Counted from the first letter of the stretch, positions 9,022 through 17,202 are shown. The stretch is 64,000 nucleotides of DNA from Streptomyces angustmyceticus (GCF_019933235.1 NZ_CP082945.1:2790001-2854000); one strand, 5' to 3'. Translations and numbers: made by a program. Notes: a model not told the origin generated them from the sequence alone.

Positions 9022-9068
9022 CGTGCGACCCCCCGGTCCGCGTGGCGTGTGGTCGGCTGGACGTTCAT
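9018..9068 (-). CDS. 16-codon leader ORF translationally coupled to the epimerase
   Basis: Reads M-N-V-Q-P-T-T-R-H-A-D-R-G-V-A-R and stops in the ATGA that starts the epimerase. AGGAG lies about eight bases before its ATG at 9068, a better ribosome-binding site than the epimerase itself has. Either a coupling device or a small regulatory peptide. No family is recognised. Confidence 0.5.
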   Translation of the reverse strand: MNVQPTTRHADRGVAR

Positions 9069-9130
9069 CTGTCGTGCTCCTAAGGCGGATCGAGGGAAGT
9101 GAGTCGGCTTCCGCGGAGTCGGCGTCCGCC

Positions 9131-9263
9131 CCGGGGGCGGGGGCCACGTGGGGGGTGGGGTCCGCGGGGCGGGGGCCGGGGCGGCCGTTTCGGGGTGCCG
9201 CTCCCGGGGCGGTGCGTGGTGGGGGTGCCCGTGTGGGGGGACGGGGAGTCGGGGGCCGGGGGT
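9131..9263 (+). other. G-run-rich intra-operon spacer (possible G-quadruplex zone)
   Basis: The plus strand holds more than ten runs of three to six G within about 130 bases, in the 206-bp spacer between the polytopic membrane protein stop (9275) and the leader ORF (9068). The transcribed RNA would be the C-rich strand. No gene is seen in the spacer. Confidence 0.5.
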
Positions 9264-9274
9264 CGTCCGGACGG

Positions 9275-10702
9275 TCACGGCCGCTGCGCCTCCGCGGGCC
9301 CGGAGGGGGCCGGCCGGTGCGCGCAGGCGCCGGTGAGCGCCCGCAGGCCGTACACCAGGAGCCCGGCGGCCGCGGCCGTGCAGGCCACGGCGGGGACGGC
9401 GGCCGGTCCCACAGCGGTGGCGAGCGCCTCGACCGGGACGTCCAGCGGGGGCAGGCCGGGGAGCCGGGCGATCAGTACGAGGGACAGGGCGAGGGCTTCC
9501 AGGGCGGCGGCCGCGGCCACGCCCGTCGCGGCCGCCTCGGGAAAGCCGTGCACGGTCAGCAGCCGGGCGAGGAAGAGCAGCACCCCGAGGGCGGCCGCGG
9601 CGGCCTGCGCCGTCCTGCCGACACCGCCGAAGGCCGCGTCCGCGCCGAGGAGCAGCGCCGTCAGCGCGCCCAGGAAGAGCAGGGTGGTGGCGAGGAGCAA
9701 CGGCCGGATGCGGGCGGCGAGTTCCCCGAGGCCGCGGCTGGCGGCCAGGCCGCGCCGCCCGCGGGCCGCGAACCAGCGGGCGCAGCCGGCCGCGGGGGCG
9801 AGGGCGAAGGCGAGGGCCACGGCGGTGGCGGCGGCCGCGTGCGGCGTGGCGTGCGGCAGGTCGGGGCCGCCGGCCAGCAGCTCTTCGAGCAGCCAGTCGC
9901 CGTACACCGCGTATCCGGCCGTCCAGCAGACCCACAGCCCCGCGGTCCACGGCCCGGCGCCCCGGTGGCGCGACCGCAGCGGCCCGGACCGGACGGCCAG
10001 CCGGACGGCGAGGACGAGCAGCACCCCGCCCGCGGCACCGACCGCGACGCGCACGGAGGGCGGCGCGGCCCCGGCCGAGGCGACGGCGGCGAGCGCGGCG
10101 ACGCAGACGGCACCGGGCAGCAGCTGCAACACCCCGCGCACACCGCCGGAGCCGCGGGCGGGCACGGGCACGGACGGGTGCCCCGGCCCGTGGTGCCCGG
10201 CGCGCTCCGGGTCGGCGCTCTCCGGGTCCGCGTACCCCGGGTCGGCGCGCTCGGGGGCGGCGCTCTCCGGGTCGGCGCGGGGCACCCGGGCGTAGAGCTC
10301 CTCGGCCAGCGAGAAGACGTCGCGGTGCCGGAAGCGCGCGGCCGTACGGTCGGTGACCCCGTGCGCCTCCAGGCCGGCGGCGATCTCCAGCGCGTCGACG
10401 GCACGGGCGCACAGCTCCTGATGGCGATGCATCAGCGACCGCACGGGGTCGGCGGGCCCACGCCGCCCGGGACGGGCGACGGCCTCCTCGGGCCGTGGCG
10501 CGAGGAGGGCGGTGGCCTCGTCGGGCGGCGGCGCCGTGCGGGCGACGGCCTCCTCGGGCCGTGGCGCGAAGTGGGCGACGGGCCCGTCGGGCGGCGCCGC
10601 AGTACGGGCGGCAGCCTCCTCGGGCGGCACTCCAGTACCGGCCGCGGTGCGGTCTTCCCCGGTTGCTGCGGCGTGGGTGGCGCCGGTGTCGGGTGTGGTC
10701 AC
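9275..10702 (-). CDS. Polytopic membrane protein with a cytoplasmic N-terminal domain (polysaccharide operon)
   Basis: 475 residues from a GTG start. Residues 1-85 are Ala/Pro-rich with repeated PEEAVAR-like blocks. A compact region around 90-145 contains GLEAHGVTDRTAARFRHRDV, a block I recall from other Streptomyces membrane proteins. Roughly eight hydrophobic segments follow from about residue 190 to the end. GTGA overlap with the stop of the preceding 79-residue ORF shows tight coupling. Its place beside a PelF-like glycosyltransferase suggests a flippase or export role (PelG-like), but I see no diagnostic PelG motif, so this is inference. Confidence 0.75.
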   Translation of the reverse strand: MTTPDTGATHAAATGEDRTAAGTGVPPEEAAARTAAPPDGPVAHFAPRPEEAVARTAPPPDEATALLAPRPEEAVARPGRRGPADPVRSLMHRHQELCARAVDALEIAAGLEAHGVTDRTAARFRHRDVFSLAEELYARVPRADPESAAPERADPGYADPESADPERAGHHGPGHPSVPVPARGSGGVRGVLQLLPGAVCVAALAAVASAGAAPPSVRVAVGAAGGVLLVLAVRLAVRSGPLRSRHRGAGPWTAGLWVCWTAGYAVYGDWLLEELLAGGPDLPHATPHAAAATAVALAFALAPAAGCARWFAARGRRGLAASRGLGELAARIRPLLLATTLLFLGALTALLLGADAAFGGVGRTAQAAAAALGVLLFLARLLTVHGFPEAAATGVAAAAALEALALSLVLIARLPGLPPLDVPVEALATAVGPAAVPAVACTAAAAGLLVYGLRALTGACAHRPAPSGPAEAQRP

Positions 10703-10938
10703 CGCCCGTCCCCTCTCCCCCGGGCCGCCGCGCAGCCGCCCCGGTCGGGGCGGGGGTGCGGCGGGCGCCGCCGGGCCGGGCGGCCGGGGCCGCCGGGGGC
10801 GGGGTGCTCGGCGTAGGCCGGTCGGCCCGCGCGGCGGGGAGCCCTCCGGCCCCCGCCCCGCGCCACATCCGTCATGCCCGTCACCAGCGCCACGCCCACC
10901 AGGCCCATCGCACCCATCACGTCCAGCACAGCCGTCAC
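10699..10938 (-). CDS. 79-residue small membrane protein, overlapped by GTGA at both ends
   Basis: Starts with GTG at 10938 inside the stop of the glycosyltransferase gene (GTGA) and stops inside the GTG of the next gene (GTGA again). AGGAGG lies ten bases upstream. The product has one hydrophobic segment near the N-terminus (about 4-22, TAVLDVMGAMGLVGVALVTG) and a basic Arg/Pro-rich tail. Two four-base overlaps in series plus a good ribosome-binding site make it very likely a real gene. Function unknown; possibly an accessory subunit of the membrane glycan synthase. Confidence 0.7.
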   Translation of the reverse strand: MTAVLDVMGAMGLVGVALVTGMTDVARGGGRRAPRRAGRPAYAEHPAPGGPGRPARRRPPHPRPDRGGCAAARGRGDGR

Positions 10939-12878
10939 CACTGCCCTGCCTCCTTCGCTCCGGTCACGCCCGTCGGCTCGACGGCGAACCCGCCCTGTCT
11001 CACCGGACGTCTCACCTCTCGGACAGCGGTCGCCCCGCTCTCCGCGCAGCCTCCGGTCTCGGCCGGCGGCACGGCGCTCCGCTCCTGTGCGGGGACCGTG
11101 GGAACCGCCCAGCTCGGCGTGCGGCCGGCGGACACGGCGGCCCGCGCGGTGGCGCCGGTCGCGGCCCAGCGGCCGGGGACATGGGACTCGGCGGGGCGGG
11201 CGAAGGGCTGCGGCGCGCCCCCGCGCCCGCGCCGGGCGGCCGGCCGGGCCGGGGCGTGGGAGATCAGTTCCAGGTAGATGCCACGAAATGCCGCGACGTT
11301 CTGCTCGACGGTGAACAGCTCCAGCGCCCGCGCCCGGGCCGCCGCGCCCAGCCGGGCCCGGCGGTCCGGGTCGCCGAGCAGCGCGGTGCAGGACTCGGCG
11401 AGGGCGCGGGGATTGCGCGGCGGGACGACCAGCCCGGTGCCGCCGATGATCTCGCAGACGGCGCCGGCGTCGGTCGACACCGTGGCGCGGCCGCAGAACA
11501 TCGCCTCCACCAGGGAGCGCGGAAAGCCCTCGATGACGCTGGAGAGCACCACCACGGCGCCGGAGGCGTAGGCGTCCTCCAGGGCCGGCACCTCGGGGCT
11601 GCCGATCTCCTCGAAACTGACCGGGCTCTCGCCGACGGTGCGGACGTCGGCCGCCTCGTCGGGGAAGAGCTGGGCGGCCAGCGCCCGGCAGTGCGCGAGG
11701 TATCCGGGCGCCTGCGGGTCGCGGCCGGGGCCGCCGATGATCCGCAGGGTGGCCGCCGGCTCGGCCCGGCGGACCTCGGCGAAGGCGTGCAGCAGCGCGA
11801 TGAGGTCCTTGGCGGGCTCGATGTCGCCGACCCACACCAGCGTCTTGGAGCCGTCGGCCGCGGCGTCCGCGACGGCGGCGAAGGGGGCGGCGTCCATGCC
11901 CGGGTAGACCGTGCGCAGCCGGGCGCGGTCGGCGCCGCAGCGCTCCTGCCAGCGCCGGGCGTGGGTGTTGCCGGGGGTGATCAGGGCGGCCTGCGCGTAG
12001 GTCTCGGCGGCCAGCGCGCCCTGGAAGGCCGCGAGCAGCGCGCGCACCGGCGCACGCGACGGCGAGGCAGCGCGCGCGAGATAGTGCTCGCGCAGCCGTA
12101 CGCCGTACTCGGTGACCAGGAGCGGGGTGCCGAAGTAGTGCCGGGCCAGCAGCCCGGGGAGGGCGGCCGCGCCGCCGGAGGTGGCGTGGCACAGGTCCAC
12201 CCCGGCGAGCCCGGGGGCCGGCCCGTCGCCGTACCAGTCCAGGGACAGCGGCCGCAGCGCGCGGGCGAGCCCGGCGGTGACGGCCAGCAGATCACCGACC
12301 TGCGCGCCGTGGGCGGCGGGCAGCGCGTGGGGGCCGTGGCAGGCGGCCTCCAGGAGGCGTACGGCGTCCTCGGAGCGCAGCAGCGCGGGCAGTCCCCGGT
12401 GCTCGCGGGCGAGTTCGGCGAGCCCGTACAGACCGCTGGCGAAACGGTCCGCCTTACTGGTCGGCGAGGAAACCGGGGAGCCGTCCGGGGCCGCCGGGGG
12501 GGCATCCGCCGGCGCGCCCTCCTGATACGCGCCCCCGGTCGGCCCGCCCCCCACGGGCACCGTGGCGAAGGCCGCCACGAGCGCGCCGAAGCTCTCGGCG
12601 AAGCGGCGGCGTTCGCGGCGCCCGGGGGTGCGTCCCCGGCGCGGTTCGCCGGTCCGGCGGCGCGCGTCGGGAGCGTCGCCCCCCAGGGCCGCGGTGTGCA
12701 CCGCCCGTACGTGGCCCGGGAGTTCGGGCCGGTGGAGCGCTTCCGGGCGTGGCTCGGCGCTCAGGGCGTAGACCTCGAAGTCATGGCCGGTGAGCCCGCG
12801 CACGAGCCGGTCGCACCAGGCGTGCGCCTCACCGGGCGCATACGGATAACCGCCTTCGGTGAGCAGTCCAATCCGCAC
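10935..12878 (-). CDS. GT4 glycosyltransferase with DUF3492-type N-terminus (PelF-like)
   Basis: 647 residues. The N-terminus MRIGLLTEGGYPYAPGEAH fits the DUF3492 domain of PelF-type glycosyltransferases (PelF has LLEGTYPYVSGGV in the same position). The GT4 domain has VGDIEPAKDL for the domain-2 start and the EGFPRSLVEAM Glu-x7-Glu nucleotide-sugar motif, followed by GTGLVVPP. About 90 C-terminal residues are low-complexity. Start GTG 12878; GGGAGG lies about 14 bases upstream, longer than usual. First gene of the operon, and its stop overlaps the next start. Likely polymerises a UDP-HexNAc into an exopolysaccharide; the sugar is not determined by sequence. Confidence 0.85.
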   Translation of the reverse strand: MRIGLLTEGGYPYAPGEAHAWCDRLVRGLTGHDFEVYALSAEPRPEALHRPELPGHVRAVHTAALGGDAPDARRRTGEPRRGRTPGRRERRRFAESFGALVAAFATVPVGGGPTGGAYQEGAPADAPPAAPDGSPVSSPTSKADRFASGLYGLAELAREHRGLPALLRSEDAVRLLEAACHGPHALPAAHGAQVGDLLAVTAGLARALRPLSLDWYGDGPAPGLAGVDLCHATSGGAAALPGLLARHYFGTPLLVTEYGVRLREHYLARAASPSRAPVRALLAAFQGALAAETYAQAALITPGNTHARRWQERCGADRARLRTVYPGMDAAPFAAVADAAADGSKTLVWVGDIEPAKDLIALLHAFAEVRRAEPAATLRIIGGPGRDPQAPGYLAHCRALAAQLFPDEAADVRTVGESPVSFEEIGSPEVPALEDAYASGAVVVLSSVIEGFPRSLVEAMFCGRATVSTDAGAVCEIIGGTGLVVPPRNPRALAESCTALLGDPDRRARLGAAARARALELFTVEQNVAAFRGIYLELISHAPARPAARRGRGGAPQPFARPAESHVPGRWAATGATARAAVSAGRTPSWAVPTVPAQERSAVPPAETGGCAESGATAVREVRRPVRQGGFAVEPTGVTGAKEAGQW

Positions 12879-12962
12879 GAGTGCACCACCGTCCTCCCAT
12901 ATCGGCGTCCCTGGTGTGCCGGCGACCCGGCCGCCACCTGCGGGAAGAAGCTATGCAAACGA

Positions 12963-13000
12963 CCGGTGGCGCGATGGACGGTTGTCCATCGCGCCACCGG
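12963..13000 (-). terminator. Strong hairpin terminator ahead of the polysaccharide operon
   Basis: Perfect 17-bp stem (CCGGTGGCGCGATGGAC and its complement) with a GGTT loop, 145 bp after the DUF3152 stop and upstream of the glycosyltransferase start. It would separate the two minus-strand transcripts. Confidence 0.8.
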
Positions 13001-13143
13001 AAGGGGTGAACAGACGTAACTTTCCGCCCGCGAGGGCGTTTCGACGCGCTATGTGTCCGCCGCGCCACCGTCCGTAGTGGCCGTGGCGGGGCGCGGCCCG
13101 CACAGGAGGCGCCGCCCTCGGGGCGACGCGCACCCGGCACCGG

Positions 13144-14583
13144 TCAGCGCTGAGTGGGGAACGGCCAGGAGTTGGGCCGGCAGGTCACGCCGTCCGTCGT
13201 CAGGAACTTGGTCTGCTGCATCATCACCGGGGCCAGGGCGCCCTGCCGCGAGCAGATCTCGTGGTTGTGCCCGAGGCGGTGGCCGACCTCGTGGTTGATC
13301 AGCATCTGCCGGTAGGCGTGCATCTTGTCGTGGCCGTAGGTCCGGGCGCCCTGCGCCCAGCGGTAGGCGTTGATCATCACCCGGTCGGTGGCCGCCGAGT
13401 CGCAGGAGACGTTCTCCTCGCCGGTGTCGAGGCCGGACTTGGCGCACCACGCCGCCGTGGTCCCCGGGCTCGCCAGCGTGATCACGAAGTCGGCGCGGCC
13501 GGACCCCACGCGCTGGAAGGTCCGCTGCCCGCCGTGCGCCCAACTGCGGTCGTCGTTGAGGGTCTTGTGCACCGCGTCGGCGAACAGCTTGCCGTCCAGC
13601 GGGAGTCCCTCCTCGATGTCGACGCGGTAGCGCACCACCTTGCCGTGTCCGGGCGCCTTGGCGTCGCCGCCGGTCGGCCGGAACTTCCCGCTGGCCGTCA
13701 TGTGCGCGTCCAGCGGGAAGACCTGCGTCATCTGCTCGTCGTAACTGGCGGGCTTGGCGTCCTGGGTGGGCCTGGCGCGCGACCGGGAGGCCGCGTCGTC
13801 GGCCCCGTCGGTACGGTCGTTGCCGCTGCGGGGCTGCGGGTCGCCGCCGTCCTTGTGCTGCTCGGCGACCTGGCCCGCGATGACGACGGCGAGGACGGTG
13901 GTCACCGCCGCGGCCGCCGCGCCGGTGAACGTCCGGCCCATGCCGCCCTTCTTGCTGCCGTGCCGCCCCTCCTCGACGGCGAAGCCGCCGTCCGGGTCGT
14001 GGCCGTTCTCGTCGCCCGCCTCGCCGGCGTCCGCGCCGGACCCGGCAAGCCGCTCCGGCCCGTCGGCCTCGTCGCGGTCGAAGACCACCGACCGGCCGGT
14101 GAAGCGTCCGCCGGCGGGCGCGCCACCGGTACCGGGCGCGTACGGACCGGCCGCCGGGGCAGCCGTACGGGGCGCACCGGCCCGGAACACATCGTCGTCG
14201 GCATCGGCGTCGCCGCCCCGGCCGTCCGGGAACGCCCCGGCGTCGAAGGCGGCCACGTAGTCGCGCCGGGGTCCCGGCCCGCTGCCGGGCGGGGCGAGGG
14301 GAGGTGCCTCGCCGGGCATCTCCGCGCGCGGGCGCGGGATCCGCGGCGCGCCCCGGCCTGCGGCGGCCGGGGCGGTGGGCGTCGTGGGGAACGCGCCCCA
14401 GCCGCCTCCCGGCTCGTGCTGTTCGGGGTGTCCGCCGCGCACCGCGTCGCCCTCGAACGGCTCGCGTCTGCGGCGTCCGGAGCCGGGGGCACCGCCCCCG
14501 GTGGGGCTGTTGCCGGACGGACCGGCCGTCTCCGGGCTCTCGGCGGCGGTCTCCGGCCGGCCTCGGCGGCTATGGCGTCCCAC
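13144..14583 (-). CDS. DUF3152 membrane-anchored protein with a metzincin-type zinc motif
   Basis: 479 residues from GTG 14583. A long Pro/Gly/acidic cytoplasmic N-terminus (1-220), one membrane span (about 224-246, TFTGAAAAAVTTVLAVVIAG) and an extracytoplasmic DUF3152 domain (about 290-475). HEVGHRLGHNH at 431-441 matches the metzincin consensus HExxHxxGxxH exactly, and APVMM about 20 residues later looks like a Met-turn, so an extracellular zinc peptidase is plausible though undemonstrated. The start follows the upstream hydrolase stop by eight bases, and AGGAG lies inside that gene, indicating an operon. Confidence 0.88.
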   Translation of the reverse strand: MGRHSRRGRPETAAESPETAGPSGNSPTGGGAPGSGRRRREPFEGDAVRGGHPEQHEPGGGWGAFPTTPTAPAAAGRGAPRIPRPRAEMPGEAPPLAPPGSGPGPRRDYVAAFDAGAFPDGRGGDADADDDVFRAGAPRTAAPAAGPYAPGTGGAPAGGRFTGRSVVFDRDEADGPERLAGSGADAGEAGDENGHDPDGGFAVEEGRHGSKKGGMGRTFTGAAAAAVTTVLAVVIAGQVAEQHKDGGDPQPRSGNDRTDGADDAASRSRARPTQDAKPASYDEQMTQVFPLDAHMTASGKFRPTGGDAKAPGHGKVVRYRVDIEEGLPLDGKLFADAVHKTLNDDRSWAHGGQRTFQRVGSGRADFVITLASPGTTAAWCAKSGLDTGEENVSCDSAATDRVMINAYRWAQGARTYGHDKMHAYRQMLINHEVGHRLGHNHEICSRQGALAPVMMQQTKFLTTDGVTCRPNSWPFPTQR

Positions 14584-14591
14584 GGGGCGTG

Positions 14592-15623
14592 TCAGCTCCT
14601 GCCCGCATCAGCGGTCACATCGATCACTTCACTGTCGAGCAGCTCGCGGACGGCGCGCGCCACTGTCTCGGGGTACTCCATCATCGCCACATGACCCGCC
14701 TCCGGCAGCGTCAGCAGTCGCGAACCGCGGAACGCCGCGGCCGCCCGCCGCGCCATCCGGTAGGAGACCAGGCGGTCGCGCCCACCGTAGACGAGAAGGG
14801 TCGGAGCGAGCACTCTCTCTGCCTGACGCCACAAATTATGCTGGCCGCCGAGCGTATAGGCGTTCACCAGGCCGCGCGCCGAACGCTCCATGACCTCCCA
14901 GAAGTAGGGGAGTTCCAGGCGCCGGGCGTATTCGTCGACCGCGGCGTTGAACCCTTCCGGGCTGACCCGGCCGGGATCGCCGTAACAGAGCGCCAGTACC
15001 TCGCGGGTGCGGCGCTCGGGCGTCCAGTCATGGGTGAGCCGGCCGAAGAGCCCGGCGACACCGGGGACGGCGAGCAGCGCGGTGGGCACCGCGGTCAGCT
15101 GCGGCCGCAGCTCGGGCAGCGCCGGGGAGATCAGCGTCAGGGTGCGCACGAGGTCGGGGCGCTCCGCCGCCACCCGGGTCGAGGCGGCGCCGCCCATGGA
15201 GTTGCCGATGAGGTGGACGGGGCCGCGCCCGGCCGCGTCGAGGTGGCGGATGACCGCGCGGGCCTGCGCGGAGACGGAGTAGTTGCCGTCGGCGGGCGGC
15301 GGCGAGTGCCCGAAGCCGGGCAGGTCGATCGCCTCGCCGTCCAGCCGGTCGGCGAGCAGCGGCATCAGGTCCGACCAGTTCTGCGAGGAGCCGCCGAGGC
15401 CGTGGACGTAGAGCGCGGGCTCACGGGCGGGCACCTCGCCGCCGTCGCCGGCGTCCGGTCCGTCGCCGCCGTGCGCCGGCCGTCCGGACGGTGCCCGTAC
15501 GGTCAGCGTCAGGCCCGGCAGGGTCACGGTGCGCACCGTCTCCTCCCCGCCGTGCCGGCCGGGGCCGGCCGGTGGCACCGGGAGGGCGGCGGTCGCGGTG
15601 TCCGGCGACTCGGTCGAAGACAT
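14592..15623 (-). CDS. Alpha/beta hydrolase
   Basis: 343 residues, alpha/beta-hydrolase fold, presumed esterase or lipase-like. Oxyanion block YVHGLGGSSQNW near 71-82, nucleophile elbow GNSMGG, acid in YGGRDRLV and catalytic His in EAGHVAM near the end. The first 60 residues are a low-complexity extension. Start ATG 15623 has no Shine-Dalgarno but a TAACAT box seven bases upstream, so a leaderless mRNA is likely. Co-transcribed with the DUF3152 gene. A lipase-like gene (lipV) lies near the same cluster in mycobacteria. Confidence 0.9.
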   Translation of the reverse strand: MSSTESPDTATAALPVPPAGPGRHGGEETVRTVTLPGLTLTVRAPSGRPAHGGDGPDAGDGGEVPAREPALYVHGLGGSSQNWSDLMPLLADRLDGEAIDLPGFGHSPPPADGNYSVSAQARAVIRHLDAAGRGPVHLIGNSMGGAASTRVAAERPDLVRTLTLISPALPELRPQLTAVPTALLAVPGVAGLFGRLTHDWTPERRTREVLALCYGDPGRVSPEGFNAAVDEYARRLELPYFWEVMERSARGLVNAYTLGGQHNLWRQAERVLAPTLLVYGGRDRLVSYRMARRAAAAFRGSRLLTLPEAGHVAMMEYPETVARAVRELLDSEVIDVTADAGRS

Positions 15624-15629
15624 GGAACG

Positions 15630-15635
15630 ATGTTA
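15630..15635 (-). promoter_or_regulatory. Leaderless -10 box (TAACAT) of the alpha/beta hydrolase
   Basis: TANNNT hexamer ending six bases before the ATG at 15623, which places transcription start at or next to the start codon. Confidence 0.55.
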
Positions 15636-15792
15636 CGAGACGATCACGCCCCCTATCGTGTGTCCGCGGTCACACACCGCATCGCGCTGCCGCGGCCGCT
15701 CTCCTACGCTCGTAGGCGAGGGCAGCCGCCCCGGCCCCTGCTTTCATGCCAGGCGCCGGCCGACGACCGAGCACGCGGGAAAGGGAGCCATC

Positions 15793-16011
15793 ATGCGCGT
15801 CGACCCGACAGACCCGGAGACCTTCGCGGACGAGAGCGACGCCGCCCCGATCGACGTCGAGGCACCGGAAGCGGACGCCGCCGAGCAGTACACCGACCTC
15901 GCTCCGCGGCGCGACGAACCGCGGAGTGACCACGATGCGGACGAGGCGAACGAGGCGGATCTCGCCGAACAGGCCCGTGTCGTCGAGCTCAACGAAGACG
16001 AATACCGATGA
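15793..16011 (+). CDS. 72-residue acidic protein of unknown function
   Basis: Starts at ATG 15793 behind AAGGGAG. The product is strongly acidic (Asp/Glu-rich throughout, ending VVELNEDEYR) with no hydrophobic segment or Cys, probably disordered. Divergent from the alpha/beta hydrolase. No known family is recognised; the ribosome-binding site and biased codons support coding. Confidence 0.7.
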   Translation: MRVDPTDPETFADESDAAPIDVEAPEADAAEQYTDLAPRRDEPRSDHDADEANEADLAEQARVVELNEDEYR

Positions 16012-16120
16012 CCTGGGGCGTTATGTCGGCTTCCGGGTGGGGGGCCGGGCAGAAATTCTCGGCCTCGACCGCGCACAGCCGGGTTACCCAAAAGTACGAT
16101 GGCGGGCGCGGTGCACCACC

Positions 16121-16139
16121 TTGTACGGACCGCGTACGA
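16121..16139. promoter_or_regulatory. Candidate operator before the TetR gene
   Basis: Imperfect palindrome TTGTACG-N4-CGTACGAA 20 bases before the TetR GTG. A wider pair CAGAAATT (about 16048) and AATTTCTG (about 16143) flanks it. Position fits autoregulation; binding is inference. Confidence 0.35.
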
Positions 16140-16159
16140 AACAATTTCTGGGAGGCAGC

Positions 16160-16801
16160 GTGAGCGCCATCGAGCAGACCGAGGCGGCGCGCCCGCGGGG
16201 CACACGCCTGCCACGACGGGCCCGTCGCAATCAGCTTCTGGGCGCCGCCCAGGAGGTCTTCGTCGCACAGGGCTACCACGCGGCCGCGATGGACGACATC
16301 GCCGAGCGGGCGGGCGTCAGCAAGCCCGTGCTCTACCAGCACTTCCCGGGCAAGCTGGACCTCTACCTCGCCCTGCTGGACCAGCACTGCGAGGCCCTGC
16401 TGCAGTCGGTGCGCTCGGCGCTGGCGTCGACGACCGACAACAAGCAGCGGGTCGCGGCGACGATGGACGCCTACTTCGCGTACGTGGAGGACCCGGGCGG
16501 CGCCTTCCGGCTGGTGTTCGAGTCGGACCTCACCAACGAGCCGGCGGTGCGCGAGCGCGTCGACAAGGTGTCGCTGGAGTGCGCCGAGGCCATAAGCGCG
16601 GTGATCGCCGAGGACACCGGCCTGTCGCGGGACGAGTCGATGCTGCTCGCCGTGGGCCTGGGCGGCGTCTCCCAGGTGGTGGCGCGGTACTGGCTGTCCT
16701 CGGAGAGCAAGGTCCCGCGCGACACCGCGGTACAGCTGCTGACCTCGCTCGCGTGGAAGGGCATCGCGGGCTTCCCCCTGCACGGCAGCGACACGCACTG
16801 A
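16160..16801 (+). CDS. TetR-family transcriptional regulator
   Basis: 213 residues. N-terminal helix-turn-helix around residues 25-70 (LLGAAQEVFVAQGYHAAAMD, then ISKPVLYQHF-like AGVSKPVLYQHFPGK), followed by an all-helical ligand/dimer domain. GTG 16160 has GGAGG five bases upstream. It lies upstream of the DUF3107 gene in the same direction, an order shared with mycobacteria (Rv3208-Rv3208A, from memory). The likely target is its own promoter, where a palindrome is seen; the effector is unknown. Confidence 0.93.
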   Translation: MSAIEQTEAARPRGTRLPRRARRNQLLGAAQEVFVAQGYHAAAMDDIAERAGVSKPVLYQHFPGKLDLYLALLDQHCEALLQSVRSALASTTDNKQRVAATMDAYFAYVEDPGGAFRLVFESDLTNEPAVRERVDKVSLECAEAISAVIAEDTGLSRDESMLLAVGLGGVSQVVARYWLSSESKVPRDTAVQLLTSLAWKGIAGFPLHGSDTH

Positions 16802-16939
16802 CCGTGTTCGCTGCGGGCGTGCTCCAGGGCGTCCTGCGCGTCCCCGGACCGGGCTAATGTGTGCTGCGTACGGCGCGGATCGCCGCGCATCCTCCTCCAG
16901 CCGACGCTGGGGGACCCGACCGTCGGAGGGACATAAGCC

Positions 16940-17167
16940 GTGGAGGTCAAGATCGGCGTGCAGCACGCACCCCGCGAGATCGTTCTGGAGAGCGGGCAGT
17001 CCGCCGAAGAGGTCGAGAGCGCGGTGTCCGACGCGCTGGCCGGCAAGTCTCAGCTGCTGAGCCTGGTGGACGACCACGGTCGCAAGGTTCTGGTCCCGGC
17101 GGACCGGCTGGCGTACGTGGAGATCGGCGAGCCGACCGCCCGCAAGGTCGGTTTCGGCGCGCTCTGA
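16940..17167 (+). CDS. DUF3107 family protein
   Basis: 75 residues, the normal length of this actinobacterial family; MEVKIGVQHAPREIV at the N-terminus and ARKVGFGAL at the C-terminus are family-typical. Predicted small alpha/beta cytosolic protein, function unknown. GTG 16940 follows GGAGGG at nine bases. A TAATGT box at about 16854 is a candidate promoter. Confidence 0.92.
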   Translation: MEVKIGVQHAPREIVLESGQSAEEVESAVSDALAGKSQLLSLVDDHGRKVLVPADRLAYVEIGEPTARKVGFGAL

Positions 17168-17202
17168 CGCGGCGGGCGCCCGGTGCGGCGCCCGAAGGCG
17201 GC

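Noticed and set aside
10512..13019. 835-codon plus-strand frame opposite the glycosyltransferase
   Set aside because: Antisense shadow; the minus strand has DUF3492 and GT4 motifs and coupled starts.
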